Positions 51,915-61,960 of a stretch of 64,000 nt of DNA are shown one piece after another. Source of the stretch: CBDDIP01 sp965229005. Its GTDB lineage: Bacteria; Actinomycetota; Acidimicrobiia; Acidimicrobiales; Ilumatobacteraceae. The translations under genes were made by a program, and so were the position numbers. Every line of letters starts with the position of its first letter. Positions within the stretch are counted from its first letter, which is position 1. The stretch is taken from positions 1,178,001 through 1,242,000 of the forward strand of contig CBDDIP010000002.1 of assembly GCA_965229005.1 (NCBI GenBank), given 5' to 3'. The notes beneath the pieces were generated by a model, which was given only the letters and a program-made list of their open reading frames with translations, did no database searches and was not told the origin of the DNA.

Positions 51915-52463
51915 ATGGGGGCCACCGGTTTGGACGCCGATTTGGAAGCACAGCTGGACGCACCGATCGTGAGCACCGAGGACGACGAGGCGAGCGCTGC
52001 CGTGACCGAGCGGTCATCGCTGTCGATCGGCCGCGTGGCGTGCTCCGTCCTCCTCGGCCTGCTCGCTGCTGCCGTTGGTGTCCTCGCCTGGTACCTCGTC
52101 CAGTACGGCACGAAGTCGCAGATGCTCTACCTCGTCGTCGGGTTGGGTGCGGGCGTCGGCTTCGCTGCGGCCCACGGTGCCCGGCGCGGTGGCGTCGTCG
52201 TCGCCGCGATCGCCGTGGCCGTGAGCGCGCTCGCGATCCTGGTCGGCCTCTACTACGTCGATCGCTCGACCTTCATCCGCGATCGTGCGCAGGCCGGCCT
52301 CCGACTCACGGTGCCGATGTGGCCGAGCTGGGATTGGTTCTGGTACGTCGTCCGTGCCGGCTTCACGCAGACGTTCTCGCAGTACATCTACTTCGTCATC
52401 GGGTTGGTGGCCGCGGGTTGGTACGGGTTCCGCGGTCCGCACAAGCTCGACAGCCACACCTGA
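51915..52463 (+). CDS. Membrane protein of unknown function upstream of wecA
   Basis: A 182-residue protein. The first ~40 residues are acidic and polar. Four hydrophobic segments follow (ACSVLLGLLAAAVGVLAWYL, MLYLVVGLGAGVGFAAAHG, VVVAAIAVAVSALAILVGLYY, and YIYFVIGLVAAGWYGF). Its stop overlaps the wecA ATG (TGATG), so the two are co-translated; a helper role in undecaprenyl-phosphate sugar transfer is inference. I do not recognise the family. Confidence 0.72.
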   Translation: MGATGLDADLEAQLDAPIVSTEDDEASAAVTERSSLSIGRVACSVLLGLLAAAVGVLAWYLVQYGTKSQMLYLVVGLGAGVGFAAAHGARRGGVVVAAIAVAVSALAILVGLYYVDRSTFIRDRAQAGLRLTVPMWPSWDWFWYVVRAGFTQTFSQYIYFVIGLVAAGWYGFRGPHKLDSHT

Positions 52464-53578
52464 TGTTCCCGATCGGGGCCTACCTCCTCACCGGTGGCAT
52501 CGCCGCCGTGGTGACGTTCGTGTGCACGCCCATCGTGGGGATGGTGGCCCGCAAGGTCGGCTGGATCGTGCAACCCGACGACCGGCGCGTGCACAAGGTG
52601 GCGACCCCGGACGTCGGGGGCATCGCCATGTTCGTCGGCTTCGTCGTCGCCCTCGGCGCCGCGCGGTTGAACAACACGTTCGACCCGCTGTTCGCCCGCA
52701 ACTCCGAACCGCGCGGGGTGCTGTTCGCCGCCACGGTGATGTTCCTCGTCGGCTTCATCGACGACGTGCGCGAGATCTCTGCACCGGCGAAGGTGGCGGG
52801 CACCGTCATCGCCGGGAGCATCCTCGTCAGCTTTGGCGTGACGATGTTCTTCTTCCGCGTGCCGCTGCTCGGCGTGTTCGTGCTCGACCAGGACTGGGTT
52901 CCGTTGATCACCGTCGTGTGGTTGCTCGGGATGACGCAGGCGATCAACCTCATCGACGGACTCGACGGGCTCGCGGCCGGCATCGTCGCCATCGCGGCCG
53001 CCGCCTTCTTCCTCTTCAGTCAGAAGCTCGACGACCTGACGCTGCTCGTGCGGCCCAACGTCGGTCCGCTGGTCGCGATCATCACGGTCGGCATCTGCGT
53101 CGGCTTCCTGCCGCACAACTTCAACCCGGCGCGGATCTTCATGGGTGACGGCGGCGCGCTGCTGCTGGGCTTGCTGATGGCGGTCAGCACGAGCGTGGTC
53201 GGTGGCCGCGCCGACCCCAACCCACCGCTGCCGTCGGTCGGCCAGACGTACTTCTTCTTCGCTCCGCTGCTGATCCCGCTGTTGATCCTCGGTGTGCCGA
53301 TCCTCGACACGCTGTGGGCGATCCTGCGGCGGGCCCGCAGCCGTCAAGGCGTGGCCACCGCCGACAAGCGCCACCTGCACCACCGCCTGATGGAGATGGG
53401 CCACGGTCAGCGGCGCAGCGTGATGATCCTGTGGGCGTGGACCGCGCTGCTGTCGACGATGGTGCTCTACCCGGTGTTCACCGGCAGCGGCGCCGGCTAC
53501 ATCCCGGTCGGCGCCGCCATGTTCGGCCTCATCCTCTACACCGTCCTGCACCCCCAGCTCCGCCGGAATCGCGCATGA
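52463..53578 (+). CDS. wecA: Undecaprenyl-phosphate N-acetylglucosaminyl/sugar-1-phosphate transferase (WecA/Rfe-like)
   Basis: A 371-residue polytopic protein of the MraY/WecA family. The cytoplasmic motifs are VHKVATPDVGGIAMF, the Asp pair in GFIDDVREIS, NLIDGLDGLAAG, HNFNPARIFMGDGGALLLG, and DKRHLHHRLMEMGH (His-rich WecA loop). It moves a sugar-1-phosphate onto undecaprenyl phosphate for cell-wall polymer or arabinogalactan-type linker synthesis. In mycobacteria the gene here (rfe) precedes atpI. Position supports the assignment to WecA rather than MraY. Confidence 0.92.
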   Translation: MFPIGAYLLTGGIAAVVTFVCTPIVGMVARKVGWIVQPDDRRVHKVATPDVGGIAMFVGFVVALGAARLNNTFDPLFARNSEPRGVLFAATVMFLVGFIDDVREISAPAKVAGTVIAGSILVSFGVTMFFFRVPLLGVFVLDQDWVPLITVVWLLGMTQAINLIDGLDGLAAGIVAIAAAAFFLFSQKLDDLTLLVRPNVGPLVAIITVGICVGFLPHNFNPARIFMGDGGALLLGLLMAVSTSVVGGRADPNPPLPSVGQTYFFFAPLLIPLLILGVPILDTLWAILRRARSRQGVATADKRHLHHRLMEMGHGQRRSVMILWAWTALLSTMVLYPVFTGSGAGYIPVGAAMFGLILYTVLHPQLRRNRA

Positions 53579-53645
53579 GCGAGCCAGCCATCTCGGGCGC
53601 AGCGCCCACCTGCCGAGCTCGCACCCGTCACCCCCTCGCCGTCCG

Positions 53646-53682
53646 ATGAGGAACAGGTGGCCATCGACCGCTCACACCTCAT
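53646..53682 (-). repeat. Dispersed palindromic repeat, type A copy
   Basis: Read on the minus strand it starts ATGAGGTGTGAGCGGTCGAT and ends CCTCAT, almost identical to 18782-18817. Confidence 0.7.
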
Positions 53683-53752
53683 CGCGCCGATCGATCAGGC
53701 TGACGCGGGCCGCGCGGCACGGGAGGTCGGGTGAGCGGATGTCTGGAGCCCG

Positions 53753-53793
53753 AGGTGAGCGGTGTGCGGCCATGCGCCGCACATCGCTCACCT
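53753..53793 (-). repeat. Dispersed palindromic repeat, type B copy
   Basis: A 41-bp element with ends AGGTGAGCG/CGCTCACCT and inner arms TGTGCGGC/GCCGCACA around CATGC. It is a strong hairpin and matches 18832-18872 at 36 of 41 positions. Confidence 0.75.
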
Positions 53794-53815
53794 CTCGCTC
53801 CGTGCCGCCTGCCCC

Positions 53816-53854
53816 GGTGAGCGGTGTGCGGTCATGCGGCGCGCATCTCTCACC
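53816..53854 (-). repeat. Degenerate type B palindromic repeat
   Basis: GGTGAGCGGTGTGCGGTCAT followed by an imperfect return arm ending CTCTCACC; a second, more diverged copy 63 bp from the first. Confidence 0.6.
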
Positions 53855-53872
53855 GCTCCGTGCGTGTCCGCG

Positions 53873-53909
53873 ATGAGGTGTGAGCGCCCATCGACCGCTC
53901 ACACCTCAT
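53873..53909 (-). repeat. Type A palindromic repeat with perfect arms
   Basis: ATGAGGTGTGAGCG and CGCTCACACCTCAT pair perfectly over 14 bp around CCCATCGAC. The right half matches the type A copies; the left half completes the palindrome that the other copies have lost. Confidence 0.72.
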
Positions 53910-54035
53910 GGCGCCGACCGAGCGGGCCCACGCGGACAGGTGAGCAGCGGAGCTCGGGCGAGCGAGCGCGGCACGCGGGCGAGCGAGCGAGCACCGTCGT
54001 GAATCGCCCCGATTCCCAACGAGTACGGTTTCGGT

Positions 54036-54065
54036 TTGGCGAACGAGAACTCGTCTCGCTAGATT
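54036..54065 (+). promoter_or_regulatory. Promoter of the ATP synthase operon
   Basis: TTGGCG (54036-54041) and TAGATT (54060-54065), spacer 18 bp, about 60 bp before the first operon gene. A transcript from here starts near 54072, after the upstream in-frame ATGs at 54064 and 54070. Confidence 0.55.
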
Positions 54066-54132
54066 GTGTATGCGTTCACAAGCTCGACACAACGGAGTGT
54101 CGGGCGCGCCGTCCCGCCAGCCAGGAACCTCG

Positions 54133-54396
54133 TTGAACCTGATTCCCCGCAAGCGCAGCATCGATGCCGATGACAACCTCGGCAAGGGCATGGACTTGGC
54201 TCTGACGACGCTCGTGTTCCTGCTGGCCGGTTGGGGCCTGGATCGCTGGCTCGGGACCCGCCCGCTGTTCATGGCGACGCTGCCGCTCGTGGCCTTCATC
54301 GGCAAGAGCATCACCCTCTGGTACGCCTACGACGCCCGCATGAAGGTGCTCGAGGCCGAGCGCGCCGAGGTCTCGCGCAGCAAGGTCCGTCGATGA
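54133..54396 (+). CDS. atpZ: AtpZ/AtpI-family protein
   Basis: An 87-residue membrane protein with two transmembrane helices (LALTTLVFLLAGWGLDRWLG and FMATLPLVAFIGKSITLWYAYD), the pattern of the ATPase_gene1/AtpZ family. Such proteins stand at the head of atp operons and help assemble the c-ring or move Mg2+/Ca2+. I propose the TTG at 54133, because AGGA lies ~9 nt upstream and the promoter would exclude the ATGs further left. Stop overlaps the next gene (ATGA). Confidence 0.78.
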   Translation: MNLIPRKRSIDADDNLGKGMDLALTTLVFLLAGWGLDRWLGTRPLFMATLPLVAFIGKSITLWYAYDARMKVLEAERAEVSRSKVRR

Positions 54397-54833
54397 ACGA
54401 GACGTCCACGTTCACCACTCGACTCGAGGGCCCGGCCCCCGAAGTCAGCGTGTCGAAGGACATCATCAGGCGCGGTCTGATGGTCGCTCCCGTGCTCATC
54501 GGCATCTGCTGGCTCATCTGGGGCAGCCGCGGCGCCTGGTCGAGCATGTACGCGATCGCCCTCGTGCTGATCAACTTCGCACTCGCCGCGGGGCTCATCG
54601 CCGCGGCCGCTCGCATCAGCCTCGGGCTGATGATGGGCGCCACCTTGTTCGGCTACCTGCTCCGCCTTGGTCTCATCCTGCTGGCAGTGCTGTTGGTGAA
54701 GGACGCCGGATGGATTTCGCTCCCGGCACTCGGAGCGACCATCATCGTCACGCACCTCGGCCTGCTGGTGTGGGAGATGAAGTACGTCGCCATGTCCCTC
54801 GCCCATCCCGGCCTCAAGCCTGCCCGCCCGTAA
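54393..54833 (+). CDS. atpI: ATP synthase subunit I family protein
   Basis: A 146-residue protein with four hydrophobic helices between residues 30 and 130 (LMVAPVLIGICWLIWG, YAIALVLINFALAAGLIAAAA, GLMMGATLFGYLLRLGLILLAVLL, and LGATIIVTHLGLLVWEMKYV). The position between atpZ and atpB and the topology match the AtpI homologue of actinobacterial atp operons (Rv1303-like). AtpI assists c-ring assembly. Start ATG overlaps the atpZ stop. Confidence 0.82.
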   Translation: MNETSTFTTRLEGPAPEVSVSKDIIRRGLMVAPVLIGICWLIWGSRGAWSSMYAIALVLINFALAAGLIAAAARISLGLMMGATLFGYLLRLGLILLAVLLVKDAGWISLPALGATIIVTHLGLLVWEMKYVAMSLAHPGLKPARP

Positions 54834-54851
54834 CCGACAGGAATCGACACC

Positions 54852-55622
54852 GTGCTCGCCGAAGCTTTCGAGTTCCCACAGATCAACTCCATCCTGCGCT
54901 GGCAGGATCTCTTCACGTCCTTCAACAAGATCGCGTTGATCGCCGTCGCTGCGGCGATCATCGGTTCGATCGTGTTCCTGATGGCCGGCCGCAAGGACGC
55001 GAAGGTGGCACCCACCGGCGTGCGCAACCTCGCCGAGTCGACCGTCGAGTTCATCGAGGACGGCATCATCATGCAGACGATCGGCAAGGACGGCCTCGGC
55101 TGGACGCCGTTCCTGCTGAGCATGTTCATCTTCATCTACCTCTGCAACGTGCCGGGCATCATCCCGATCCTGCAGATGCCGGCCACCGCCCGCATCGCCA
55201 TCCCGATGTTCCTCGCCCTGCTGGTCTGGGTGATCTACAACGGCGTCGGCATCAAGCACCAGGGCCTCGGCGGCTACCTGAAGAGCACGCTCTTCCCGCC
55301 CGGCGTGCCCAAGGCGCTGTACATCCTCGTCACCCCGATCGAGTTCATCTCGACGATCATCGTGCGCCCGTTCTCGCTGACGGTCCGGCTCTTCGCCAAC
55401 ATGCTCGCCGGCCACATCCTGCTCGTCACGTTCGCCTTGCTGACGCACTCGCTGATCACCGCCGAGACGAGCCAGATCCTGCTGAAGCCGATGGCCGTGC
55501 TGCCGTTCTTCATGCTGCTGTTCCTCACCGCCTTCGAGGTGCTGGTCGGCTTCCTGCAGGCGTACATCTTCACCATCCTCACCGCCGTGTACATCGGCGG
55601 GGCCACGCACCCCGAGCACTGA
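54852..55622 (+). CDS. atpB: F1Fo ATP synthase subunit a
   Basis: A 256-residue membrane subunit. The essential arginine is R179 in PFSLTVRLFANMLAGHILL; GVGIKHQGLGGYLKS and the C-terminal FEVLVGFLQAYIFTILTAVYIGGA are typical. It forms the proton half-channels that face the c-ring. GTG start at 54852, 19 bp after atpI. Length is normal. Confidence 0.96.
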   Translation: MLAEAFEFPQINSILRWQDLFTSFNKIALIAVAAAIIGSIVFLMAGRKDAKVAPTGVRNLAESTVEFIEDGIIMQTIGKDGLGWTPFLLSMFIFIYLCNVPGIIPILQMPATARIAIPMFLALLVWVIYNGVGIKHQGLGGYLKSTLFPPGVPKALYILVTPIEFISTIIVRPFSLTVRLFANMLAGHILLVTFALLTHSLITAETSQILLKPMAVLPFFMLLFLTAFEVLVGFLQAYIFTILTAVYIGGATHPEH

Positions 55623-55681
55623 CGCTCGGTCCGCCCACCTCTCCACCTACCCAGAACACTCATCAGGAGACAGCAACCATC

Positions 55682-55951
55682 ATGGAAGCATTCAGCCACC
55701 TCGTCGCCGCCGAACTCACCGGCGAAGAAGCCAAGGCAGCCAACGCCGCGATCGGCGCCGGTTTCGCCTACGGCATCGCCGCCATCGGACCTGGCATCGG
55801 CATCGGTTACCTCGTCGGCAAGTCCGTCGAGGCGATGGCCCGTCAGCCCGAGGCCGCCGGCATGGTCCGCACGACCATGTTCCTCGGCATCGCCTTCACC
55901 GAAGCCCTGGCCCTCATCGGCTTCGTGGTCTTCATCCTCATCGGCCTCTGA
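55682..55951 (+). CDS. atpE: F1Fo ATP synthase subunit c
   Basis: An 89-residue proteolipid of two helices. The glycine-rich first helix is AAIGAGFAYGIAAIGPGIGIGYLVG, the polar loop is ARQPEA, and the proton-binding glutamate is E74 in GIAFTEALALIGFVV. There is no Na+-type extra polar ligand in helix 1, so H+ coupling is expected. It has a ~20-residue polar N-terminal extension (MEAFSHLVAAELTGEEAKAA). AGGAGA lies 13-15 nt upstream of the ATG. Confidence 0.96.
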   Translation: MEAFSHLVAAELTGEEAKAANAAIGAGFAYGIAAIGPGIGIGYLVGKSVEAMARQPEAAGMVRTTMFLGIAFTEALALIGFVVFILIGL

Positions 55952-55996
55952 GCCGGACCCGTTGATCCATCCGTCCACCTTCCCGAAGGAGCTGAC

Positions 55997-56551
55997 GTGC
56001 TGAACGCCGTCGCACATCTTCACGGGTTCGTCGCCAACCTCGTCATCGCCGAGGGAGTTGTCGACAAAGACCCCGGCCCGATCATCCCCGAGCTCAAAGA
56101 GCTCGCCTGGGGTGCCGGTTCGTTCATCGTGTTCGCGGTGCTGATGCGCTTCGTGCTGTTCCCCAAGTTGAAGAAGGGGATGGATGCTCGCTACGCGGGC
56201 ATCCAGCAGTCACACGTCAGTGCCGACGCCGAGCGGTCCGCCGCACGCGCCGAGGTCGCCGACTACGAGGCGCAGCTCGCCTCGGTCAAGGCCGAAGCGA
56301 CGGCGCGGCTCGATGCCGCTCGGGCAACGCTGGAGACGGAACGTCAGGCCAAGCTGGCCGAGGTCAACGGTCGGATCGCCACGCAGCGCGCCGCCGCAGC
56401 CGACGAGGCGGACGCCGCCCGCCAGGCAGCGCAGTCGCAGATCCATGCGGCCGTCAGCTCGGTCGCCGGTCTGGCCAGCAAGTTGGCAACGGGCAAGCAG
56501 CCGGACGCCGCCGTCGTCGAGCGCGTGGTCGGGGAGGTGATGGCGCGATGA
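55997..56551 (+). CDS. atpF: F1Fo ATP synthase subunit b (first of two)
   Basis: A 184-residue stator subunit. One transmembrane helix (residues ~35-55, GAGSFIVFAVLMRFVLFPKL) is followed by a long charged coiled coil (AERSAARAEVADYEAQLASVKAEA). GTG at 55997 has AAGGAG 6 nt upstream. A second b-like gene overlaps its stop, so the peripheral stalk is probably a b/b' heterodimer. Confidence 0.92.
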   Translation: MLNAVAHLHGFVANLVIAEGVVDKDPGPIIPELKELAWGAGSFIVFAVLMRFVLFPKLKKGMDARYAGIQQSHVSADAERSAARAEVADYEAQLASVKAEATARLDAARATLETERQAKLAEVNGRIATQRAAAADEADAARQAAQSQIHAAVSSVAGLASKLATGKQPDAAVVERVVGEVMAR

Positions 56552-57132
56552 GTGTTCTGGGAATCGCCCATCTGCTCCAGGGCCTGCGTCCGCTCAGCGA
56601 GGAGCCGGTCTTCGACAAGGACGGCCACGTCGTCACCCACAGCTGGATCTGGCCGGAGTTCGCCGAGATCGTCTACGGCGGCGTCGCCTCCATCGTCATC
56701 TTCTGGGCCCTGTGGAAGTTCGCCGGCCCGCAGATCAGCAAGGCCATGAAGGCCCGCACCGAGCGCATCCAGAAGGAGCTCGACTCGGCATCGTCCGACG
56801 TCACCGCTGCTGCGCAGGAAGCCGCCACCATCCGCCAGGCCAAGGGCGACATCGCCGGCGAGCGGGATCGGCTGCTGGCCGAGGCGGACGTGCAGGCCGA
56901 GTCCATCCTCACCGACGGCCGGGCCCGCCTGGCCGCCGAGGTGGTCGAGATCGAAGCGAAGGCCCAGTCCGACATCGCCGCCGCCGGTGGCCGTGTCAAC
57001 GACGAGCTGCGCGCCGAGATCGCCCGCCTGTCCAGCGCCGCCGTCGACCACGTGGTCACCGGCTCGCTCGACGAGGCAACGCACCAAGCCCTCATCGAGG
57101 ACTTCATCCAGCGAGTGGGAGCAAGCGCATGA
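56548..57132 (+). CDS. F1Fo ATP synthase second b-type (b') subunit
   Basis: A 194-residue paralogue of b. After a ~45-residue polar N-terminus there is one membrane helix (IVYGGVASIVIFWALWKFAG), then a coiled coil (MKARTERIQKELDSASSDVTAAAQEAATIRQ), and a C-terminal amphipathic end (QALIEDFIQRVGASA). In mycobacteria a b-like stretch is fused to delta at this position. Here b' and delta are separate, with an ATGA overlap on each side, consistent with the unfused state. Confidence 0.88.
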   Translation: MSVLGIAHLLQGLRPLSEEPVFDKDGHVVTHSWIWPEFAEIVYGGVASIVIFWALWKFAGPQISKAMKARTERIQKELDSASSDVTAAAQEAATIRQAKGDIAGERDRLLAEADVQAESILTDGRARLAAEVVEIEAKAQSDIAAAGGRVNDELRAEIARLSSAAVDHVVTGSLDEATHQALIEDFIQRVGASA

Positions 57133-57656
57133 GCGACCAACGCATCGACGGCTACGCACGTGCGCTCTTCGAGATCGCTCGCGCCGAAGGCACCATCGAC
57201 GAAGTCGAAGACGAGCTGTTCCGCTTCGCCCGCAGCTACGAGAGCAGCGACGCGCTGCGCAACGCGCTGACCGACGAGCAGATCCCGGCCAGTCGCCGTC
57301 AGGCGATCGTCGAGGACCTCCTCGGTGGCAAGGCCACGGCCACCACCACCCAGCTCGTCTCGATGGTCATCGGCTCCGGCCGCGGCCGTGAGCTGCCGGC
57401 CATCGTCGACAAGCTGGTCCAGCGGGCCAGCAGCTCGAAGAACCTCGAGGTCGCCGAAGTGCGCACCGCGGTGCCGCTGACGGCCGAGCAAGAGGCTCGC
57501 CTGTCGGCCGCGCTCACCAACGCCACGGGCAAGGCCGTGAACCTGAAAGTCGTGGTCGATCCTTCCGTGTTGGGCGGGATCGTGGCCACCGTGGGCGACA
57601 CCGTCATCGACGGCAGCGTCCGCACCCGCATCGACCAGTTGAAGTCCAGGCTCTGA
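57129..57656 (+). CDS. atpH: F1Fo ATP synthase subunit delta
   Basis: A 175-residue OSCP/delta subunit: IDGYARALFEIARAEGTIDEVEDEL at the start, and the C-terminal VDPSVLGGIVATVGDTVIDGSVRTRIDQLKSRL that is diagnostic for the family. It links the b/b' stalk to the top of F1. ATG overlaps the b' stop; atpA follows after 14 bp. Confidence 0.95.
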   Translation: MSDQRIDGYARALFEIARAEGTIDEVEDELFRFARSYESSDALRNALTDEQIPASRRQAIVEDLLGGKATATTTQLVSMVIGSGRGRELPAIVDKLVQRASSSKNLEVAEVRTAVPLTAEQEARLSAALTNATGKAVNLKVVVDPSVLGGIVATVGDTVIDGSVRTRIDQLKSRL

Positions 57657-57670
57657 AAGGAACCCCGAAG

Positions 57671-59272
57671 ATGGCAGAGCTCACCCTCAGCGCAGCAGAC
57701 ATCGCCGCCGCGCTCTCCAAGAACCTCGATGGCTTCTCGCCGTCGCTCGAGGCCCGCACCGTCGGGCGCGTCACCGAGGTCGGTGACGGCATCGCCCGCG
57801 TCAGCGGTCTGCCCGACTGCGCCGTGAACGAACTGCTCGAGTTCGAGGACGGCACCGTCGGACTCGCCCTCAACCTGGACGAGGAGTCCATCGGCGCCGT
57901 CGTGCTCGGTGACGGCTTCGAGATCGAGGAAGGCCAGACCGTCAAGGCCACCGGTCGCATCCTCAGCGTGCCGGTCGGCGACGCCATGCTCGGCCGCGTG
58001 GTCAACGCGCTCGGTCAGCCGATCGACGGCAAGGGCGACATCGTCGGCGGCATCTCCCGCCGCGTCGAGATCCAGGCCCCCGGCATCATGGGTCGCAAGC
58101 CCGTGCACGAGCCGCTGCAGACCGGCATCAAGTCGATCGACGCGATGACCCCGATCGGCCGTGGCCAGCGCCAGCTGATCATCGGCGACCGCAAGACCGG
58201 CAAGACCACCGTTGCCATCGACGCGATCATCAACCAGCGCGGCCTCGGCGTGAAGTGCATCTACGTCGCCATCGGCCAGAAGGGTTCCACCGTCGCCCAG
58301 ACCGTGGAGACGCTGCGTCAGTACGGCGCCATGGAGTACACCGTCGTCGTGGCCGCTCCGGCCTCCGACCCGGCCCCCTTCAAGTACCTCGCCCCCTACG
58401 GCGGTTGCGCGATGGGTCAGCACTGGATGGAGAACGGTGAGCACGCGCTCATCGTCTACGACGACCTCTCCAAGCAGGCCGAGGCGTATCGCCAGGTGTC
58501 GCTGCTGCTGCGCCGCCCGCCGGGCCGCGAGGCCTATCCCGGCGACGTGTTCTACCTCCACAGCCGTCTGCTCGAGCGTGCCGCCAAGCTCAGCGACGAG
58601 CGCGGTGCCGGTTCACTCACCGCCCTCCCGGTCATCGAGACCAAGGCCGGCGACGTGTCGGCGTACATCCCGACCAACGTGATCTCGATCACCGACGGTC
58701 AGGTGTACCTGCAGGACAACCTGTTCAAGTCCGGCGTCCGCCCGGCCGTCGACGTGGGCATCTCGGTGTCTCGCGTGGGTGGCGCGGCGCAGATCAAGGC
58801 GATGAAGAGCGTCTCAGGCACGCTGAAGCTCGACCTCGCCCAGTTCCGCGAGCTCGAGGCGTTCGCCACGTTCGGTTCCGAGCTCGACGCGATCTCCAAG
58901 GCTCAGCTCGAGCGCGGCTACCGCCTCGTCGAGCTGCTCAAGCAGCCGCTGAACAGCCCGATGCCCGTCGAGGAGCAGGTGGTGGTGGTCTTCGCCGGCA
59001 CCAAGGGCTACCTGGACGATCTGCCCGTCTCCGACGTGCGTCGCTTCGAGAACGAGTTGCTCGAGCACTTGCGCAGCACCTCGGGTGGCGTGCTGTCCGG
59101 CATCCGCAACAACCCGAAGGCTGACGTGCCCGGCGAGCTCGCCGACCTCATCCTCGGCTTCAAGGCGCAGTTCCGCACCGGCGCGGCGATCAGTGCCGCC
59201 GTCGACCCGGCCGCGGTTGCGGCCGAGGAGCTGGGCGAGGCCGAGAGCGACAAGACCCTCGCGACGGAGTGA
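57671..59272 (+). CDS. atpA: F1 ATP synthase subunit alpha
   Basis: A 533-residue subunit. Walker A-like GDRKTGKTTVAIDAI near 172, ALIVYDDLSKQAEAYRQVSLLLRRPPGREAYPGDVFYLHSRLLERAAKL-type region and SISRVGG-like VGISVSRVGGAAQIKAMK are present. It carries the non-catalytic nucleotide sites. The C-terminus (AAEELGEAESDKTLATE) is short and acidic. AAGGAA lies ~9 nt upstream of the ATG. Confidence 0.97.
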   Translation: MAELTLSAADIAAALSKNLDGFSPSLEARTVGRVTEVGDGIARVSGLPDCAVNELLEFEDGTVGLALNLDEESIGAVVLGDGFEIEEGQTVKATGRILSVPVGDAMLGRVVNALGQPIDGKGDIVGGISRRVEIQAPGIMGRKPVHEPLQTGIKSIDAMTPIGRGQRQLIIGDRKTGKTTVAIDAIINQRGLGVKCIYVAIGQKGSTVAQTVETLRQYGAMEYTVVVAAPASDPAPFKYLAPYGGCAMGQHWMENGEHALIVYDDLSKQAEAYRQVSLLLRRPPGREAYPGDVFYLHSRLLERAAKLSDERGAGSLTALPVIETKAGDVSAYIPTNVISITDGQVYLQDNLFKSGVRPAVDVGISVSRVGGAAQIKAMKSVSGTLKLDLAQFRELEAFATFGSELDAISKAQLERGYRLVELLKQPLNSPMPVEEQVVVVFAGTKGYLDDLPVSDVRRFENELLEHLRSTSGGVLSGIRNNPKADVPGELADLILGFKAQFRTGAAISAAVDPAAVAAEELGEAESDKTLATE

Positions 59273-59277
59273 TCTAG

Positions 59278-60521
59278 ATGGCTGGTGGTCAAGAACGAAT
59301 CCTGCGAGGACGGATCAGAACCGTCCAGGCCACGAAGAAGATCACGCGCGCCATGGAACTGATCGCGGCGTCGCGCATCGTCAAGGCGCAGCAACGCGTT
59401 CAGGCCGCCATGCCGTACAGCGATCAGATCACCGAGGTGGTCAAGGACCTGTCGGCCGCCGGCGGTTCGTCGTCGTCGCCGCTGCTCGCCGGTCGTGACG
59501 AGATCAAGCGCACCGCCTACGTCGTCGTCAGCGCCGATCGCGGTCTGTGCGGCGGCTACAACGCCGGCGTGCAGCGCGCTGCCGAAGGCGAGATCAAAGC
59601 CGACGTGCTGGCCGGCAAGCAGTACACGGTGATCGCCGTCGGCCGGAAGGCGGAGGGCTACTTCCGCTTCCGTGGCTACACGATCAATCGCTCGTTCACC
59701 GGCTTCTCCGAGCTGCCGACGTACGCGCGGGCCAAGGAGATCGGCGAGCACGTCGTCGACCTGTTCCTCACCGGCGAGGTGGACAAGGTGGAGCTCGTCT
59801 ACACCCGCTTCATCTCCGCCGGATCGCAGGAGGTCGTGCTGCGCCCGCTGGTTCCCCTGGACAGCGAGACCGTGGCCGGCGGCGACGGCCAGGCACCCAA
59901 CGCATCCGGTGCGACGGCCGACTACGAATTCGAGCCGGACCCGAGCACCATCCTCGACACGCTGCTGCCGCGCTACGTCGAAGCCCGCATCTACGCCGCG
60001 CTGCTCAACGGTGCGGCCAGCGAGCAGGCGGCTCGTCAGCGGGCGATGAAGAGCGCCACCGACAACGCCGAAGAGCTCATCAAGTCGCTCAGCCGGATCA
60101 TGAACCGTGCCCGCCAGGACTCGATCACCACCGAGATCATGGAGATCGTCAGCGGCGCCGAAGCATTGGGTGGCGACAAGAAGAAGGCGCGCATCGACCT
60201 CGGGCCGCTGGGCGATTGGGGTTCCGGCGACGATGGCATCGACGGCTTCCTCGACCTGAAGCCCACCAGCGCGCTGGCCGCCACGGCCGTCGGCGTGCTC
60301 GAGCCGGACGACATCGAGGAGATCCTCGGCATCGGACCGGTGATCGGCGAGCACCTCCGCGAGCGTGGCATCACCACGTTCGCCCAGATCGCCGCCTGGA
60401 CCCCCGCCGACGCCGAGCGCGTCGGCGACGAGATCGAGTTCCCCGGGCGCGTCGAACGCGAGAACTGGATCCAGCAAGCACGCGCACTCCACGACCAGAA
60501 GTACGGAGAAGGACAGCAACC

Positions 60522-60525
<4 letters not shown>
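59278..60525 (+). CDS. atpG: F1 ATP synthase subunit gamma with C-terminal helix-hairpin-helix-like extension
   Basis: A 415-residue protein; the family is normally ~285-310. Residues 1-~297 are a complete gamma subunit: start GGQERILRGRIRTVQATKKITRAMELIA, middle SADRGLCGGYNAGV, and the canonical C-terminal helix RARQDSITTEIMEIVSGAEAL. Then comes an unexpected ~118-residue tail: a Lys/Asp-rich linker, and from ~344 DIEEILGIGPVIGEHLRERG followed by ITTFAQIAAW, a helix-hairpin-helix-like motif seen in DNA-binding and DUF4332-type domains. The frame is continuous and the atpD start overlaps the stop, so it is not a sequencing frameshift. Confidence 0.93.
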
Positions 60526-61958
<1,433 letters not shown>

Positions 61959-61960
61959 CC

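Larger units (their letters stand above)
53579..54059. other. Non-coding region with palindromic repeats upstream of the ATP synthase operon
   Basis: Almost 500 bp without a supported gene between wecA and the atp promoter. It holds four palindromic elements (annotated separately) and GAGCGAGC-rich low complexity at 53958-53992. Open frames across it translate to repetitive Arg/Ser-rich peptides that follow the repeats. Confidence 0.65.

Noticed and set aside
53672..53902. Small open frames between wecA and atpZ
   Set aside because: Their sequences follow the palindromic repeats (for example SGERCAPH repeated) and similar peptides arise at the other repeat locus; not genes.
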